Below are positions 19,640 through 28,665 of a stretch of DNA of 64,000 nucleotides, piece by piece. Source of the stretch: Bacillus mycoides (lineage in GTDB: Bacteria; Bacillota; Bacilli; Bacillales; Bacillaceae_G); NCBI RefSeq assembly GCF_001757995.1, contig NZ_LXLV01000062.1, positions 310,001 through 374,000 of the forward strand, read 5' to 3'. The translations under genes and the position numbers were made by a program. The notes beneath the pieces were generated by a model that worked only from the letters and a program-made list of their open reading frames with translations, searched no databases and was not told the origin of the DNA. Positions within the stretch are counted from its first letter, which is position 1, and the number at the start of each line of letters is the position of its first letter.

Positions 19640-20410
19640 TTAAAATGGATATTGATGCAAATGTTGACCACCATCCATTGTCATACAAGTTCCATTTATG
19701 TATGCAGCTTCATCTGAACATAAATAATAAGCTAGACCCGCAATTTCTTCTGGTGTACCCATTCTACCAAGTGGAACACTTTGCAATGTACGCTTAGCCA
19801 TTTCTTCTGAAATCCATAATTTATCGGCACCACCTGTGCGTTCAATTGGTCCTGGTGCGATAGCGTTAACTCGTATCCCATATTTACGCCCCCACTCAAC
19901 AGCAAGCGTTTTTGTCATTGCTAATACTCCAGCCTTTGCTGCAGCTGAATGAATGACCCCTGGACCTGCATCCCATGCATATGTTGCTACCATGTTAATG
20001 ATATTTCCTTTTATACCTTTCTCAATCCAATATTTCCCGACAGCTTGGCTGCAATAGAACGTCCCATTTAATACAATATTAATGACCGAATTCCAGCCAT
20101 TCACAGACAATTCCTCTGCTGGACAAATAAAGTTTCCGGCTGCATTATTTATTAAAATATCAATTCGTCCAAACTTCTCATCAATATGTTCAATCATTTT
20201 TTGAATATCATCAGTATTTCGTACATCCATTTGTACAGGTAATACTTGCCCTGGAAACTGTTCAATTTCTAACTTTGCTTCTTCTAGCTTTTCTTTTGTA
20301 CGCCCTGTAATAACAACTCGTGCCCCTTCTTTTGCAAAACGAGTCGCCATCCCTTTTCCCATTCCACTTGATCCACCTGTTATAATAACTACCTTCTCTT
20401 TCACATACAT
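19640..20410 (-). CDS. fadH: 2,4-dienoyl-CoA reductase FadH (SDR family)
   Basis: Short-chain dehydrogenase of 256 residues. The NADP-binding motif TGGSSGMGKGMA follows VVII, NNAAGNF is the family NNAG motif, and the substrate-binding phrase APGPIERTGGADKLW is typical of dienoyl-CoA reductases. The usual catalytic Tyr position is altered (HSAAAKAG), as in B. subtilis FadH, where VVHSAAAKAGV is identical in form. It reduces dienoyl-CoA intermediates of unsaturated fatty-acid oxidation. The ATG at 20410 follows GGAGGGG. A FadR-type operator lies just upstream. Confidence 0.88.
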   Translation of the reverse strand: MYVKEKVVIITGGSSGMGKGMATRFAKEGARVVITGRTKEKLEEAKLEIEQFPGQVLPVQMDVRNTDDIQKMIEHIDEKFGRIDILINNAAGNFICPAEELSVNGWNSVINIVLNGTFYCSQAVGKYWIEKGIKGNIINMVATYAWDAGPGVIHSAAAKAGVLAMTKTLAVEWGRKYGIRVNAIAPGPIERTGGADKLWISEEMAKRTLQSVPLGRMGTPEEIAGLAYYLCSDEAAYINGTCMTMDGGQHLHQYPF

Positions 20411-20420
20411 CCCCTCCAAA

Positions 20421-20440
20421 AAATGAATACACATTCATTT
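20421..20440 (-). promoter_or_regulatory. FadR-type operator upstream of fadH
   Basis: AAATGAAT-ACAC-ATTCATTT is a perfect 8-bp inverted repeat around a 4-base centre. It resembles the TGAATGANTANTCATTCA box of Bacillus FadR, which represses fad genes until long-chain acyl-CoA binds. It sits directly before the fadH Shine-Dalgarno. Confidence 0.55.
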
Positions 20441-20598
20441 TATCACTTTATTTGATAGAAATCTTTATATTTTTCAATTTTTCTGATATTTTAACGTAAA
20501 GAGGTTTCTTTTCGTTCATTTTTTTCGTAATCTATACTACTTTTTTAGTGTTTAAAATATATTTTAAAAAACTGAAGGGGGATTCAAGTAACCTATAT

Positions 20599-21456
20599 AT
20601 GAAGAAAATTACAAGAAGAAATTTTTTGAAATCTGGAATACGCACTTGTCTATATTCATTTATAAGCGCTAGTATCGGCTATTATTATGCTAAATATATA
20701 GAGCCCTATTTGCTTTCTTTTACGCAACACACACTTAAATCACAGCTCATACCAAAAGGGTTTCATGGTATGAAGATCCTTCAATTTAGCGATTTACATC
20801 TAGGATACTATTTCTCTCTCCAACATTTATCTCAAATCGTTTCCAAGATTAATGCTGAAAATCCAGATATTGTCCTTTTTACTGGTGATCTCATTGATGA
20901 CTACCAAACATATACCGAGGCTCCTTTTGTTGCATCCATTTTAAAGAATATACAGGCACCCTTCGGTAAATTTTCTATTTATGGTAACCACGACCATGGC
21001 GGATATGGAACTGAATACTATGATCACATCATGCGCGAATCTGGATTTGAACTTTTGCACAATAGCGAAAAGCGAATTCGTTTACTGGATAATAGTGAAA
21101 TTTCTATTTTCGGGCTCGATGATATGCTACTAGGTAAACCAAAAATAGCGGAAACTTTACAACATGCAAAACAAAATATTTATACCATTGTTCTCGTTCA
21201 CGAACCAGATATCGCGCCACAAATCGCTACATATCCAATCAATCTTCAACTTTCTGGTCATAGCCATGGCGGACAAGTACAAATTCCTTTTTTAGGTGCT
21301 ATTATTACCCCGTCGCTTGCAAAAGAATATACTGAAGGTTTCTATAACATTCAAGGTTTGACTCTCTATGTCAATCGAGGTATTGGAAGAACACGTGTCC
21401 CATTCCGCTTTATGTCAAAACCTGAAATTACACTCTTCATCCTACAACATTCGTAA
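20599..21456 (+). CDS. ykuE: Tat-exported metallophosphoesterase YkuE
   Basis: Calcineurin-like phosphoesterase of 285 residues. The twin-arginine signal KKITRRNFLKSG (TRRNFLK fits the Tat consensus) precedes a hydrophobic stretch. Metal motifs in order are FSDLHLG, FTGDLID, YGNHDHGG and SGHSHGGQ, all complete. B. subtilis YkuE is a known Tat substrate that associates with the cell wall. I chose the ATG at 20599 since it places the Tat motif at the N terminus. The only GGGGG-type ribosome site is about 18 bases upstream, so a GTG at 20548 is a possible alternative. It is divergent from fadH. Confidence 0.88.
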   Translation: MKKITRRNFLKSGIRTCLYSFISASIGYYYAKYIEPYLLSFTQHTLKSQLIPKGFHGMKILQFSDLHLGYYFSLQHLSQIVSKINAENPDIVLFTGDLIDDYQTYTEAPFVASILKNIQAPFGKFSIYGNHDHGGYGTEYYDHIMRESGFELLHNSEKRIRLLDNSEISIFGLDDMLLGKPKIAETLQHAKQNIYTIVLVHEPDIAPQIATYPINLQLSGHSHGGQVQIPFLGAIITPSLAKEYTEGFYNIQGLTLYVNRGIGRTRVPFRFMSKPEITLFILQHS

Positions 21457-21553
21457 CAATTCGCCTATTTTCTTACATATCCTTTCTTGTACGCGCTCAT
21501 CCACGCTTGGTCCACCATATGATAAAAATGAGTCCAGTAAAGGAGGTTTATTC

Positions 21554-21778
21554 ATGTATCCATATTATCAACAGATCCCAGTTCGTTCAGCACCTATTGG
21601 CCCAGCAGGCGACTCACGCTTCTTTCCATTTTTCGGTGTTCCATTTCTAGCTGGAATTGCTGGAGGGTTACTCGGTGGAGCATTAGCTTTCGGTCCTAGA
21701 CCATTTTATCCGCCATATCCACCACCAGCACCTTATCCTTGTTACGGCGGGCCTTGTCAACAACCATACTATTACTAA
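21554..21778 (+). CDS. Small Pro/Tyr-rich protein with a glycine-rich hydrophobic core
   Basis: ATG after AAAGGAGG, 74 residues. It begins MYPYYQQIPVRSAPIG, has a hydrophobic GIAGGLLGGALAF segment (about residues 33-46), and ends in PYPPP and PYYY-type repeats with two Cys. The composition resembles small coat- or envelope-associated proteins of Bacillus spores, but I recognise no family. A CATATGATA about 30 bases upstream resembles a SigK -10, though no matching -35 is present. Confidence 0.65.
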   Translation: MYPYYQQIPVRSAPIGPAGDSRFFPFFGVPFLAGIAGGLLGGALAFGPRPFYPPYPPPAPYPCYGGPCQQPYYY

Positions 21779-21898
21779 TTTAAAACAACGATTCTTCCAA
21801 ATATTATTCTCTCAATGAACCGACGCATCATACGCTTATAATAAAAACTATTCTCTCTACTCATTCTTCCATTTACGGAACATATGAGTAGAGAAAAA

Positions 21899-21934
21899 AT
21901 AAAAACCTCTTAATTTCGATTAAGAGGTTTTTAC
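21899..21934. terminator. Bidirectional terminator before ppk
   Basis: AAAAACCTCTTAAT-TTCG-ATTAAGAGGTTTTT, a 14-bp stem with A/T flanks between converging genes. Confidence 0.9.
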
Positions 21935-21944
21935 TTTTTCTCTA

Positions 21945-24053
21945 TTATTCAGCGTCTGTATTTTGATACGCCATCTTAAATAAATTCACTTGGCTATCAA
22001 TTTCTTCTATACTACTATTAATTATATAATAATAGTCACCATCTTTATTTTGTTCACGTGTTTTCACATTATCAGCTAAAATCAGCTGTAAAATTGCCTT
22101 TATTCTCGCTTTCATTTCAATATCTAAAATTGGGAAGGATATTTCTACTCGTTTTTCCATATTTCGCGTCATCAAATCAGCTGAAGATAAATATATTTTT
22201 TCATCTCCATTATGATGGAAATAATAAATACGGCTATGTTCTAAATATCTTCCAACAACACTAACTACACGAATATTTTCACTTACATTCGGAATTCCTG
22301 GCCTTAAACAACATGTCCCTCTAACAATGAGCTCTACCTTCACCCCAGCTTGTGATGCTTCATACATTTTTTTTATTAACGGTTTATCTGTTAACGAATT
22401 CATTTTAGCGATAATATATCCATTTCCATATTGTCTATGGTAACGAATTTCCTCATCTATTAACTCCATAAACTGCTCTCTTATATCAAACGGGGCAACA
22501 GATAAATGATGAAAATGCGGTTTTTTTGTATAACCACTCAAATAATTAAAGAAATTTGTTGCATCTACACCAAAGTCTTTTCGCGATGTAATATATCCAA
22601 AATCGGTATACAACTTCGCTGTTGCATCATTATAATTTCCGGTTCCAAGATGTACAAACCTTTCAATTTTTCCGTTTCTTCTTCTTACAACTAACGTAAT
22701 TTTACTATGCGTTTTCAAGTGACTTACTCCGTAAATAACGTGACATCCGGCCTGTTCCAATTCTTTAGCCCAATTAACATTATTCTCTTCATCAAACCTC
22801 GCCTTTAACTCAACCAATACCGTCACTTGTTTTCCTTTTTCAGCTGCTACCTTTAGCGCCTGAATTATTGGAGAATCTCCACTTACACGATATAATGTTT
22901 GTTTGATTGCAAGTACATTCGAATCATCTGCCGCATCACGGACAAAATCAACGACTGGCTGAAACGACTCAAAGGGATGGTGTAATAAAATATCATGTTC
23001 TATCGCTTTTTCAAATACATCTTCCTCATCACCTAAATCTTGAGGAGGTTGAGGAATAAGAGCTGGATATACAAGATGTTCATATAAAGGCGCTAATTTT
23101 TTATATAAGGAGAATAAACATGTTAAATCTAACGGTCCATCCATCATGTACACATCTTCATCTTTTACTTCCAACACCTCATACAATAACGCTAACACTC
23201 TTTCATCAATGTGTTCTTTACCCACTTCTAAACGAACGGCAGCTCCCCACTTACGCTTTTTCAATTCTTTTTCAATTACTTTTAATAAATCGCGTGCACC
23301 TTCTTCATGGATTGTTAAATCCGCATTACGTGTAATACGGAAACGAGTAACAGGTGATACGTTATATCCTGTGAATAATTTATGAGTAAAACCACTAATT
23401 ACATCTTCTAATAAAATAAATTTATGTTTTTGCCCTTCACTCGGTAAAAATATGAAACGCTCCAGTAAAGAAGGCACTTGGACAATTCCTAACTTCGTGC
23501 GATTTTCTTCCTCTGCCTGCTTCTCATCGTATAAAATAGTAGCTAAATTCAAGCTTTTATTTAATAACATAGGAAATGGACGATACGCATCAATAGCTAC
23601 AGGAGTTAACACTGGAAAGATTTGTTCATCAAAATACTCTTCGATAAATTCCCTCTGCTCTTTCGTCAAATCATGGAATGTTAGACGCTCAATCCCCTCT
23701 AGTTCAAGCGCTGGCAATATGTAACCTTTAAACGTATCGTACTGTACAGTCATTAAGTCATGCGCTTTTATCGCAATCTTATTTAACTGTTTCTTCGGTG
23801 TTAAACCTGCTTTATTTTCTGGCTGATTAAATCCGGCACTTACTTGATCTTTCAAACCTGCTACGCGCACCATAAAAAACTCATCTAAATTTGAACTGAA
23901 AATACTAATAAACTTTAATCTTTCTAAAAGTGGATTATTTTCATCTTGCGCTTCTTGTAGTACACGTTCATTAAAAGCTAGCCAGCTCAACTCGCGGTTA
24001 TTATAATACGCTGTGTCATTTAAATTTACTAAATTCCCCTTTAGCAATTCCAT
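21945..24053 (-). CDS. ppk: Polyphosphate kinase
   Basis: PPK1 enzyme of 702 residues that reversibly makes polyphosphate from ATP. An N-terminal domain starts YYNNRELSWLAFNERVLQEA, and two phospholipase-D-like halves follow. The phosphorylated His is in HLKTHSKITLVVRR, and a second conserved His in HHNGDEKIYLSSADLMTRN. I prefer the ATG at 24053. The GTG at 24062 is only three bases after the AAGGGA-type site, while the ATG is 12 bases after it, so the choice is open. ppx lies 109 bases upstream in the same orientation, a usual pairing. Confidence 0.95.
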   Translation of the reverse strand: MELLKGNLVNLNDTAYYNNRELSWLAFNERVLQEAQDENNPLLERLKFISIFSSNLDEFFMVRVAGLKDQVSAGFNQPENKAGLTPKKQLNKIAIKAHDLMTVQYDTFKGYILPALELEGIERLTFHDLTKEQREFIEEYFDEQIFPVLTPVAIDAYRPFPMLLNKSLNLATILYDEKQAEEENRTKLGIVQVPSLLERFIFLPSEGQKHKFILLEDVISGFTHKLFTGYNVSPVTRFRITRNADLTIHEEGARDLLKVIEKELKKRKWGAAVRLEVGKEHIDERVLALLYEVLEVKDEDVYMMDGPLDLTCLFSLYKKLAPLYEHLVYPALIPQPPQDLGDEEDVFEKAIEHDILLHHPFESFQPVVDFVRDAADDSNVLAIKQTLYRVSGDSPIIQALKVAAEKGKQVTVLVELKARFDEENNVNWAKELEQAGCHVIYGVSHLKTHSKITLVVRRRNGKIERFVHLGTGNYNDATAKLYTDFGYITSRKDFGVDATNFFNYLSGYTKKPHFHHLSVAPFDIREQFMELIDEEIRYHRQYGNGYIIAKMNSLTDKPLIKKMYEASQAGVKVELIVRGTCCLRPGIPNVSENIRVVSVVGRYLEHSRIYYFHHNGDEKIYLSSADLMTRNMEKRVEISFPILDIEMKARIKAILQLILADNVKTREQNKDGDYYYIINSSIEEIDSQVNLFKMAYQNTDAE

Positions 24054-24161
24054 TCTCTTCACACTTCCCTTTGAAACTTTTTCACTATAATTTAGTTGCT
24101 TTTATTTTATCAAATTACAATATTCCAAAGTGTTAATTTTTTGTAAAGACATCCGTACAAC

Positions 24162-25700
24162 TTAACGTTTTGATTCGAATGATAAGTAAATATTTGTTTT
24201 CAATACTCTTTCTAGCTGCTTTTTTTGTTTTTCAGCTTGCACTTTTTCCGCTAATGCCGATTGCTCACATACAATTCTAAATGTTAATCCTTCTTTACTT
24301 TCTGTTATAGATATCGTTTCAACAAGCGCTCTTTGTCTCACATTTAAAGCAGCTGAAAATTGCAAAACAGCTCCTAATAACCGGATTTTTTTTTGTTCAC
24401 TTTTATCAAACCATCCTTCAAATGGGGCAAAATGTTGTTTAAATAACATTTTTGATTTGTACGAAGCAATAAGCGCTAATCTAACTCGATCTTTATGCAT
24501 CATGCCATCAATTGTTTTATTCGCTAGTAAATAAAACGTATGTAAGCGGCTCGCTTCTTCATCAATGTACTTCCCTATATTAAATACTTTCGCCGCTTGA
24601 TGGAATATTTCCCAGTCTTTTTCCGACATAGAAATAAGTCCTGATCCTTCAAGTTGTTTACAAATCAATGTTCCTTGTTTAATAAGTTGAATTACAAATT
24701 CCATATCCATTTCGTATTCATATGATAATAAATATAAACTTTCTTCTACTACGTTCGGATAGTACGAAATCCCCAAATTTTTCGCTAATTCTTCATAAAA
24801 AACACCTTCTCTTAATCCTTTTTTACTCAATACAAATGCCGGTGCCTCTATAACATTAACAAGCATATGAAAGACTTCGACCGCTGGAATAATTGTATCT
24901 GCTCGATCTTTTGCTAACCCCTCCATCTTTTGAAGCTCTATGAACGACAATTCTTTTAATCCCTCTTTTACATGTTTAATATCTTCTTCTTTCATTTTGT
25001 ATAAATGTAATCCAGCTATAGGATAACAAATTAAATTTTGATGGATTTTTACCATATTCCTCGCACTCCCCCCAATTGCGATAAGGGGTAATTTTTTATC
25101 GATTAACCATGGTAGCGTTCGAAATTGATACCATAAATAATTTTTTATTTCCTCTAACTCTTCTGTAGTAGGAATATCACCTTGAATAAATTGTTGCTTT
25201 AAAGAAAGTGCTCCAAAAGGAAAGCTATGATATTCTAAAATTTCTCTATTTCGAAAGTATGTAACTTCTGTACTCCCCCCACCAATATCAACTGTAATTC
25301 CTTCTGAAAATGAAGTGGAATTCATAACTGCTAAATAACCGTAACGTGCTTCTTCATATTCTGATAAAACTCTAAGAGTAAAATCTGTTTGCCCTTCAAC
25401 AAGTTTTTTAATTTCAACTTGATTCTCAGCCTGTCTAATTGTTGCCGTTGCAACACAAAGTACATGATGCAGCTTATGGAATCGTGTACTTTCTTGAAAT
25501 TGAAATAATGTTTGTAATAATACTTCTATTCCTTCTTCACTTAATACACCATTTACTAAATAATTTCTTAACCTAGCGACCACTTTCGTATTTTCAATCT
25601 CTTTATAAAAACCCCCGCTTTGTTTTTCATAAATAACTAAGCGCATTGTATTAGAACCAATGTCTATAATGGCATATTGTAGTTTTAATATTTCTTTCAA
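24162..25700 (-). CDS. ppx: Exopolyphosphatase
   Basis: Ppx/GppA phosphatase of the actin-like ATPase fold, about 512 residues. It degrades polyphosphate from the end. The phosphate-1 motif AIIDIGSNTMRLVIYE opens the protein, DIGGGSTEV is phosphate-2, and IAIGGSARNM follows. The C-terminal third is the HD-like helical domain usual for long Ppx. The start is uncertain: an ATG at 25736 has no ribosome site and would sit about 5 bases from the predicted transcription start, whereas a TTG at 25700 follows an AAAGAGTGAG-type site. I list the TTG. Confidence 0.9.
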   Translation of the reverse strand: MKEILKLQYAIIDIGSNTMRLVIYEKQSGGFYKEIENTKVVARLRNYLVNGVLSEEGIEVLLQTLFQFQESTRFHKLHHVLCVATATIRQAENQVEIKKLVEGQTDFTLRVLSEYEEARYGYLAVMNSTSFSEGITVDIGGGSTEVTYFRNREILEYHSFPFGALSLKQQFIQGDIPTTEELEEIKNYLWYQFRTLPWLIDKKLPLIAIGGSARNMVKIHQNLICYPIAGLHLYKMKEEDIKHVKEGLKELSFIELQKMEGLAKDRADTIIPAVEVFHMLVNVIEAPAFVLSKKGLREGVFYEELAKNLGISYYPNVVEESLYLLSYEYEMDMEFVIQLIKQGTLICKQLEGSGLISMSEKDWEIFHQAAKVFNIGKYIDEEASRLHTFYLLANKTIDGMMHKDRVRLALIASYKSKMLFKQHFAPFEGWFDKSEQKKIRLLGAVLQFSAALNVRQRALVETISITESKEGLTFRIVCEQSALAEKVQAEKQKKQLERVLKTNIYLSFESKR

Positions 25701-25747
25701 ACTTCTCACTCTTTCATTATCAAATTTCTGAAACATATTCTATCACT

Positions 25748-25777
25748 ATTATACAAAATAGTTGTTTTTTGTAACAA
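25748..25777 (-). promoter_or_regulatory. SigA promoter of ppx-ppk
   Basis: On the minus strand TTGTTA (25772-25777), 18-base spacer, TATAAT (25748-25753). Confidence 0.5.
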
Positions 25778-25842
25778 TATTGCTTTAATATTGAAAATAT
25801 ATACAATTACTTTTTGCATATAATAAAAACCCATTTTATTTA

Positions 25843-25851
25843 TGCTATAAT
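25843..25851 (+). promoter_or_regulatory. Extended -10 promoter of ykyB
   Basis: TGC-TATAAT, an extended -10 with perfect hexamer, 26 bases before the ykyB ATG. No good -35 is seen. Confidence 0.5.
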
Positions 25852-25877
25852 AAGGAAAAATTGAAAGGAGATTCAAT

Positions 25878-26336
25878 ATGAAACCTTCACAACCACAATC
25901 TCAATTGCATAATCAACATTCTATTAATAGACTAGCTCAATCTATTTTCGTTGTGAATCGTCATGCTAAAGCTGCAACTAACCCTAAGTACTTATATTGG
26001 TTAAAAAAGACTGCTTTAGAACGCTTAATTACTGAAAAAAAGGCTATCAAAGAAGGATTACATTTTTCTAGAAATCCACGTTTTAGTCAACAACAATCCG
26101 ATGTTCTTATACGTTTAGGTGATTATTTTTTCCATATCCCTCCTACGAAAGATGATTTTCGCACCCTACCGCATCTTGGTCACCTTGAATCCTCCTATCG
26201 AAATCCGAAAACAACCTTATCTTTAACAATAGCAAAAAAAACACTTCAAGATTATATTGGTCCTGAAGCATTAAAACAAGAAAAAAAATTAAGCGAACCA
26301 GTTCCATGGTATAGCCGTACCTATACAAAAAAATAA
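25878..26336 (+). CDS. ykyB: YkyB family protein
   Basis: Protein of 152 residues with the family phrases VVNRHAKAATNPKYLYWLKK, FSRNPRFSQQQSDVLIRLGD and YFFHIPPTKDDF. It is a Bacillus-specific family with no known function; in B. subtilis it neighbours cheV and ykuC. It has its own promoter, a Shine-Dalgarno GAAAGGAG and a terminator, so it is monocistronic. Confidence 0.85.
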   Translation: MKPSQPQSQLHNQHSINRLAQSIFVVNRHAKAATNPKYLYWLKKTALERLITEKKAIKEGLHFSRNPRFSQQQSDVLIRLGDYFFHIPPTKDDFRTLPHLGHLESSYRNPKTTLSLTIAKKTLQDYIGPEALKQEKKLSEPVPWYSRTYTKK

Positions 26337-26375
26337 AACAGTTTGGCCCATATTAGGCCAAACTGTTTTATTTTT
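26334..26375. terminator. Bidirectional terminator between ykyB and ykyA
   Basis: AAAACAGTTTGGCC-CATATTA-GGCCAAACTGTTTT followed by a T tract; it overlaps the 3' end of ykyA. Confidence 0.88.
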
Positions 26376-27030
26376 TATCTTCCTTAATTTTAATATTCGC
26401 TTGTTTATAGAATGCAACTTTTTCTGTATTATATGATTTCGTATATTCATTAAACTTATCTTTTTCTATCTCAATATCTTTATATGCTTGGTTTACTACC
26501 TTTACTTTCTCGCTAATATCTTTTAATTTTGTACCTTTATCTTGTAGCATTGTATATAATTCTTTTTCTTGCTTTAAAGATTTATTATAGCTATCGTACA
26601 TCTTTTGGAATGAATCATGTCGTTTCTCATAGGTACTCTTTACTTTATCCGCCTGGTCTTTTAATTTATTATCTTCAATTTTCTTCACATGCTTATCAGC
26701 TGACTTCACTTCTTCTTGCGCTTTATTTAACGCCTCTTTTTCTTTAATAAGAACTTTTTCTCGTTCAGCTGTATTTTTCACCGCTTGATCAAGCTTATCC
26801 TTAACAGCCTGATTATTATCTTTTCCTTCTTGGACAATTTGATTATATAATACTTGACCCTCTTTCTCTAATGACTCTAATTTTTTCGCATCTTCAAACA
26901 TTGTTTTTTCTTGCTTGGCAGCATTTTCAAATGCAACATATAGCTCCTCTTCTGGTTTTGGGCCGAAACAACCAGCTAGTAAAGTCATTGATAATGCAGT
27001 TACAATTGCTAATTTATTATATTTCAACAT
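26368..27030 (-). CDS. ykyA: Lipoprotein YkyA, coiled-coil
   Basis: Lipoprotein of 220 residues: a signal peptide with lipobox LLAGC (Cys 21), then almost continuous Lys/Glu-rich heptads (AFENAAKQEKTMFEDAKKLE onwards) predicted as long coiled coil. It matches the putative cell-wall-binding lipoprotein YkyA of B. subtilis, where the gene lies next to pdhA; here it is displaced by about 20 kb. It would be anchored to the outer face of the membrane. The binding partner is unknown. Confidence 0.82.
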   Translation of the reverse strand: MLKYNKLAIVTALSMTLLAGCFGPKPEEELYVAFENAAKQEKTMFEDAKKLESLEKEGQVLYNQIVQEGKDNNQAVKDKLDQAVKNTAEREKVLIKEKEALNKAQEEVKSADKHVKKIEDNKLKDQADKVKSTYEKRHDSFQKMYDSYNKSLKQEKELYTMLQDKGTKLKDISEKVKVVNQAYKDIEIEKDKFNEYTKSYNTEKVAFYKQANIKIKEDKK

Positions 27031-27582
27031 CTTTTCCTCCTAATCAATAAACGACCACCGTGCCAAAAATCCCATGAAAACATGTAACTTCTTTATCTAT
27101 TTCACGCTCGCATCTTTTTTACGAAGATCATCAATAATTATTTATACTGCTTGTACAATTTTCGTACTTGAAATTATGTATTGTCTTAAAACATAAAGGT
27201 ATTTACCTTAATCTTACCTACTGCAAGAAACACTATAATGTTTCACCTGATAAAAGATGATTGTTGACCTCTCACATCTATCATTCCCTTTCTCACTTTC
27301 TATCAAATAACCTCTTTGTCCATTTTACATAGTGCAAAGGTGACCTCGCAACTCTTACAAAGATTCTTTTAATTTCTTAAAAAGGAAAAGTGTAGAGCAT
27401 GTTTTCCTCTACACTTTTAAATTGAAAACATTGTGCAAAATGCATTGACACATCCACACACAATTATATGCTGTTTTCATATATTTTTAAAGACTTTTGT
27501 TACAAAAAAAAGTTTTCTTGTAACAAAAGACAAAAAAATGTTACAAAAAAATCTTTATATCATACTTCTTCAAATCAAAGTT
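27031..27582. other. Intergenic region with two hairpins
   Basis: About 550 bases without a supported gene. A stem AAAAGTGTAGAG / CTCTACACTTTT occupies 27387-27418. CTTTTGTTACA / TGTAACAAAAG at 27494-27529 is AT-rich with T runs nearby and could end the GGDEF-like gene on the minus strand. The 27250-27370 part shows nothing recognisable. Confidence 0.45.
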
Positions 27583-28236
27583 TCATTCATGACGTTGCAA
27601 GTTTCTATAATTATACAATTGATTTTGTGCCTTTCTAAACAAATCTTCAAAAGTTTTCCCTTCTATCGGATAACTTGCAGCCCCAAATAATAGTGTGACA
27701 CTTAATAAATCATTCGCTATTTCATTTTGAATATTTTTGATTAATCGATTTGTTATTGTTGACTTTTCATAGCCATTATCAACAGCTACGATAACATATT
27801 TATTTTCATCCCACCTCGTAACTACATCGCCTTTTCGAACTGTCTTTACAATTGTACGTTCTACTCTTTGGACTAGCTCATCTAACTTTTTTTCTTGCAC
27901 TGTGTCCTTTAATACATCCCATTCTTTTACGGAAAGAATATACACTGTAATATTACGAGAATCTCTTTCTGATAAAGCAGCTACCTTCCCGAAAAAATCA
28001 ACGACAAAATCGTTATTCGTCATTCCTCCTAATTCAATATTCACACGCGTATTCGCTCTTTTATCGTACCAATGTCCAAAATAATAGCTTAGTATCATTT
28101 GCAATATATAAATAATAAAGACGGTAAAAAATGATCGCGAATCTAACTTAGCAATTACATCCTGAAGTGCAATCCATTCTGTAACCGCAACTGTGTTCCC
28201 AAGTAATAATCCACTAATTTTCCCTTTATGTTTCAT
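27583..28236 (-). CDS. Membrane protein with degenerate GGDEF domain
   Basis: Protein of 217 residues with two hydrophobic segments (about residues 8-60) and a C-terminal GGDEF-type domain (about 85-215). The active-site motif, normally GGDEF, reads TRWDENKYVIVA, so glycine residues needed for GTP binding are lost. The surrounding fold markers (DFFGKVAALSERD, LFGAASYPIEGKTFEDLFRKA) remain. It is therefore unlikely to make c-di-GMP. It may bind a nucleotide or serve as a protein-interaction module. Single gene, divergent from the holin-like gene. Confidence 0.75.
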   Translation of the reverse strand: MKHKGKISGLLLGNTVAVTEWIALQDVIAKLDSRSFFTVFIIYILQMILSYYFGHWYDKRANTRVNIELGGMTNNDFVVDFFGKVAALSERDSRNITVYILSVKEWDVLKDTVQEKKLDELVQRVERTIVKTVRKGDVVTRWDENKYVIVAVDNGYEKSTITNRLIKNIQNEIANDLLSVTLLFGAASYPIEGKTFEDLFRKAQNQLYNYRNLQRHE

Positions 28237-28299
28237 ACTCTCCCCCCTTTTTATACTAATATATGTTTCTATAACAATAATGTTTTTCTACAAAATAAA

Positions 28300-28324
28300 A
28301 AATGTACATATTTAATGTACATTT
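28300..28324. repeat. Inverted/direct ATGTACAT repeat between divergent genes
   Basis: AAATGTACAT-TAAAT-type arrangement in which the self-complementary ATGTACAT occurs twice 13 bases apart. It can act as a hairpin or as a dimeric operator between the GGDEF-like and holin-like genes. Confidence 0.5.
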
Positions 28325-28400
28325 CTACTTAAGCTTGTATACCTTTTCTATTTTATTTCATATATATACTATATATCGTTTTTAGAAAGGAGTGACCTAT

Positions 28401-28634
28401 ATGCCTCAAAAAGAAAATCTATTAGATATTATGCGCTTACTAGCTGGCTTTTTGTTATCATTAAAATTACTATTTAACTCTTTCGGAATAAACTTCATTA
28501 CAAACGATCAAATTGACGCTATAGTAAATATTATTTCATTTCTATTCATTCTATATTTTGGATACAAAAATAACTATGTTGGAAAAAAGGGAGTGGAACA
28601 AAAAAAATTACTCAAGAAACACAATCTTCATTAA
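28401..28634 (+). CDS. Holin-like small membrane protein
   Basis: Protein of 77 residues with two membrane helices (LLAGFLLSLKLLFNSFGI and IVNIISFLFILYFGYKNN) and a charged tail. The phrase TNDQIDAIVNIISF followed by KNNYVGKKG resembles SPP1-type phage holins (xNNxxT/K-A-Q tail). There is no endolysin or phage gene beside it. The ATG at 28401 follows AAAGGAGTGA. It may be an orphan holin remnant or a domesticated membrane protein. Confidence 0.6.
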   Translation: MPQKENLLDIMRLLAGFLLSLKLLFNSFGINFITNDQIDAIVNIISFLFILYFGYKNNYVGKKGVEQKKLLKKHNLH

Positions 28635-28665
28635 AGAAGGAACCTTTCACACAGGTTCCTTCTTA
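28635..28665. terminator. Bidirectional terminator
   Basis: AAGAAGGAACC / GGTTCCTTCTT stem between converging genes. Confidence 0.85.

Noticed and set aside
21516-21524. SigK-like -10 CATATGATA upstream of the Pro/Tyr-rich gene
   Set aside because: No AC or SigE-type -35 at the needed distance.
21368-21553. Upstream extension of the small Pro/Tyr-rich gene into ykuE
   Set aside because: Overlaps the ykuE reading frame; the strong AAAGGAGG sits before the ATG at 21554.
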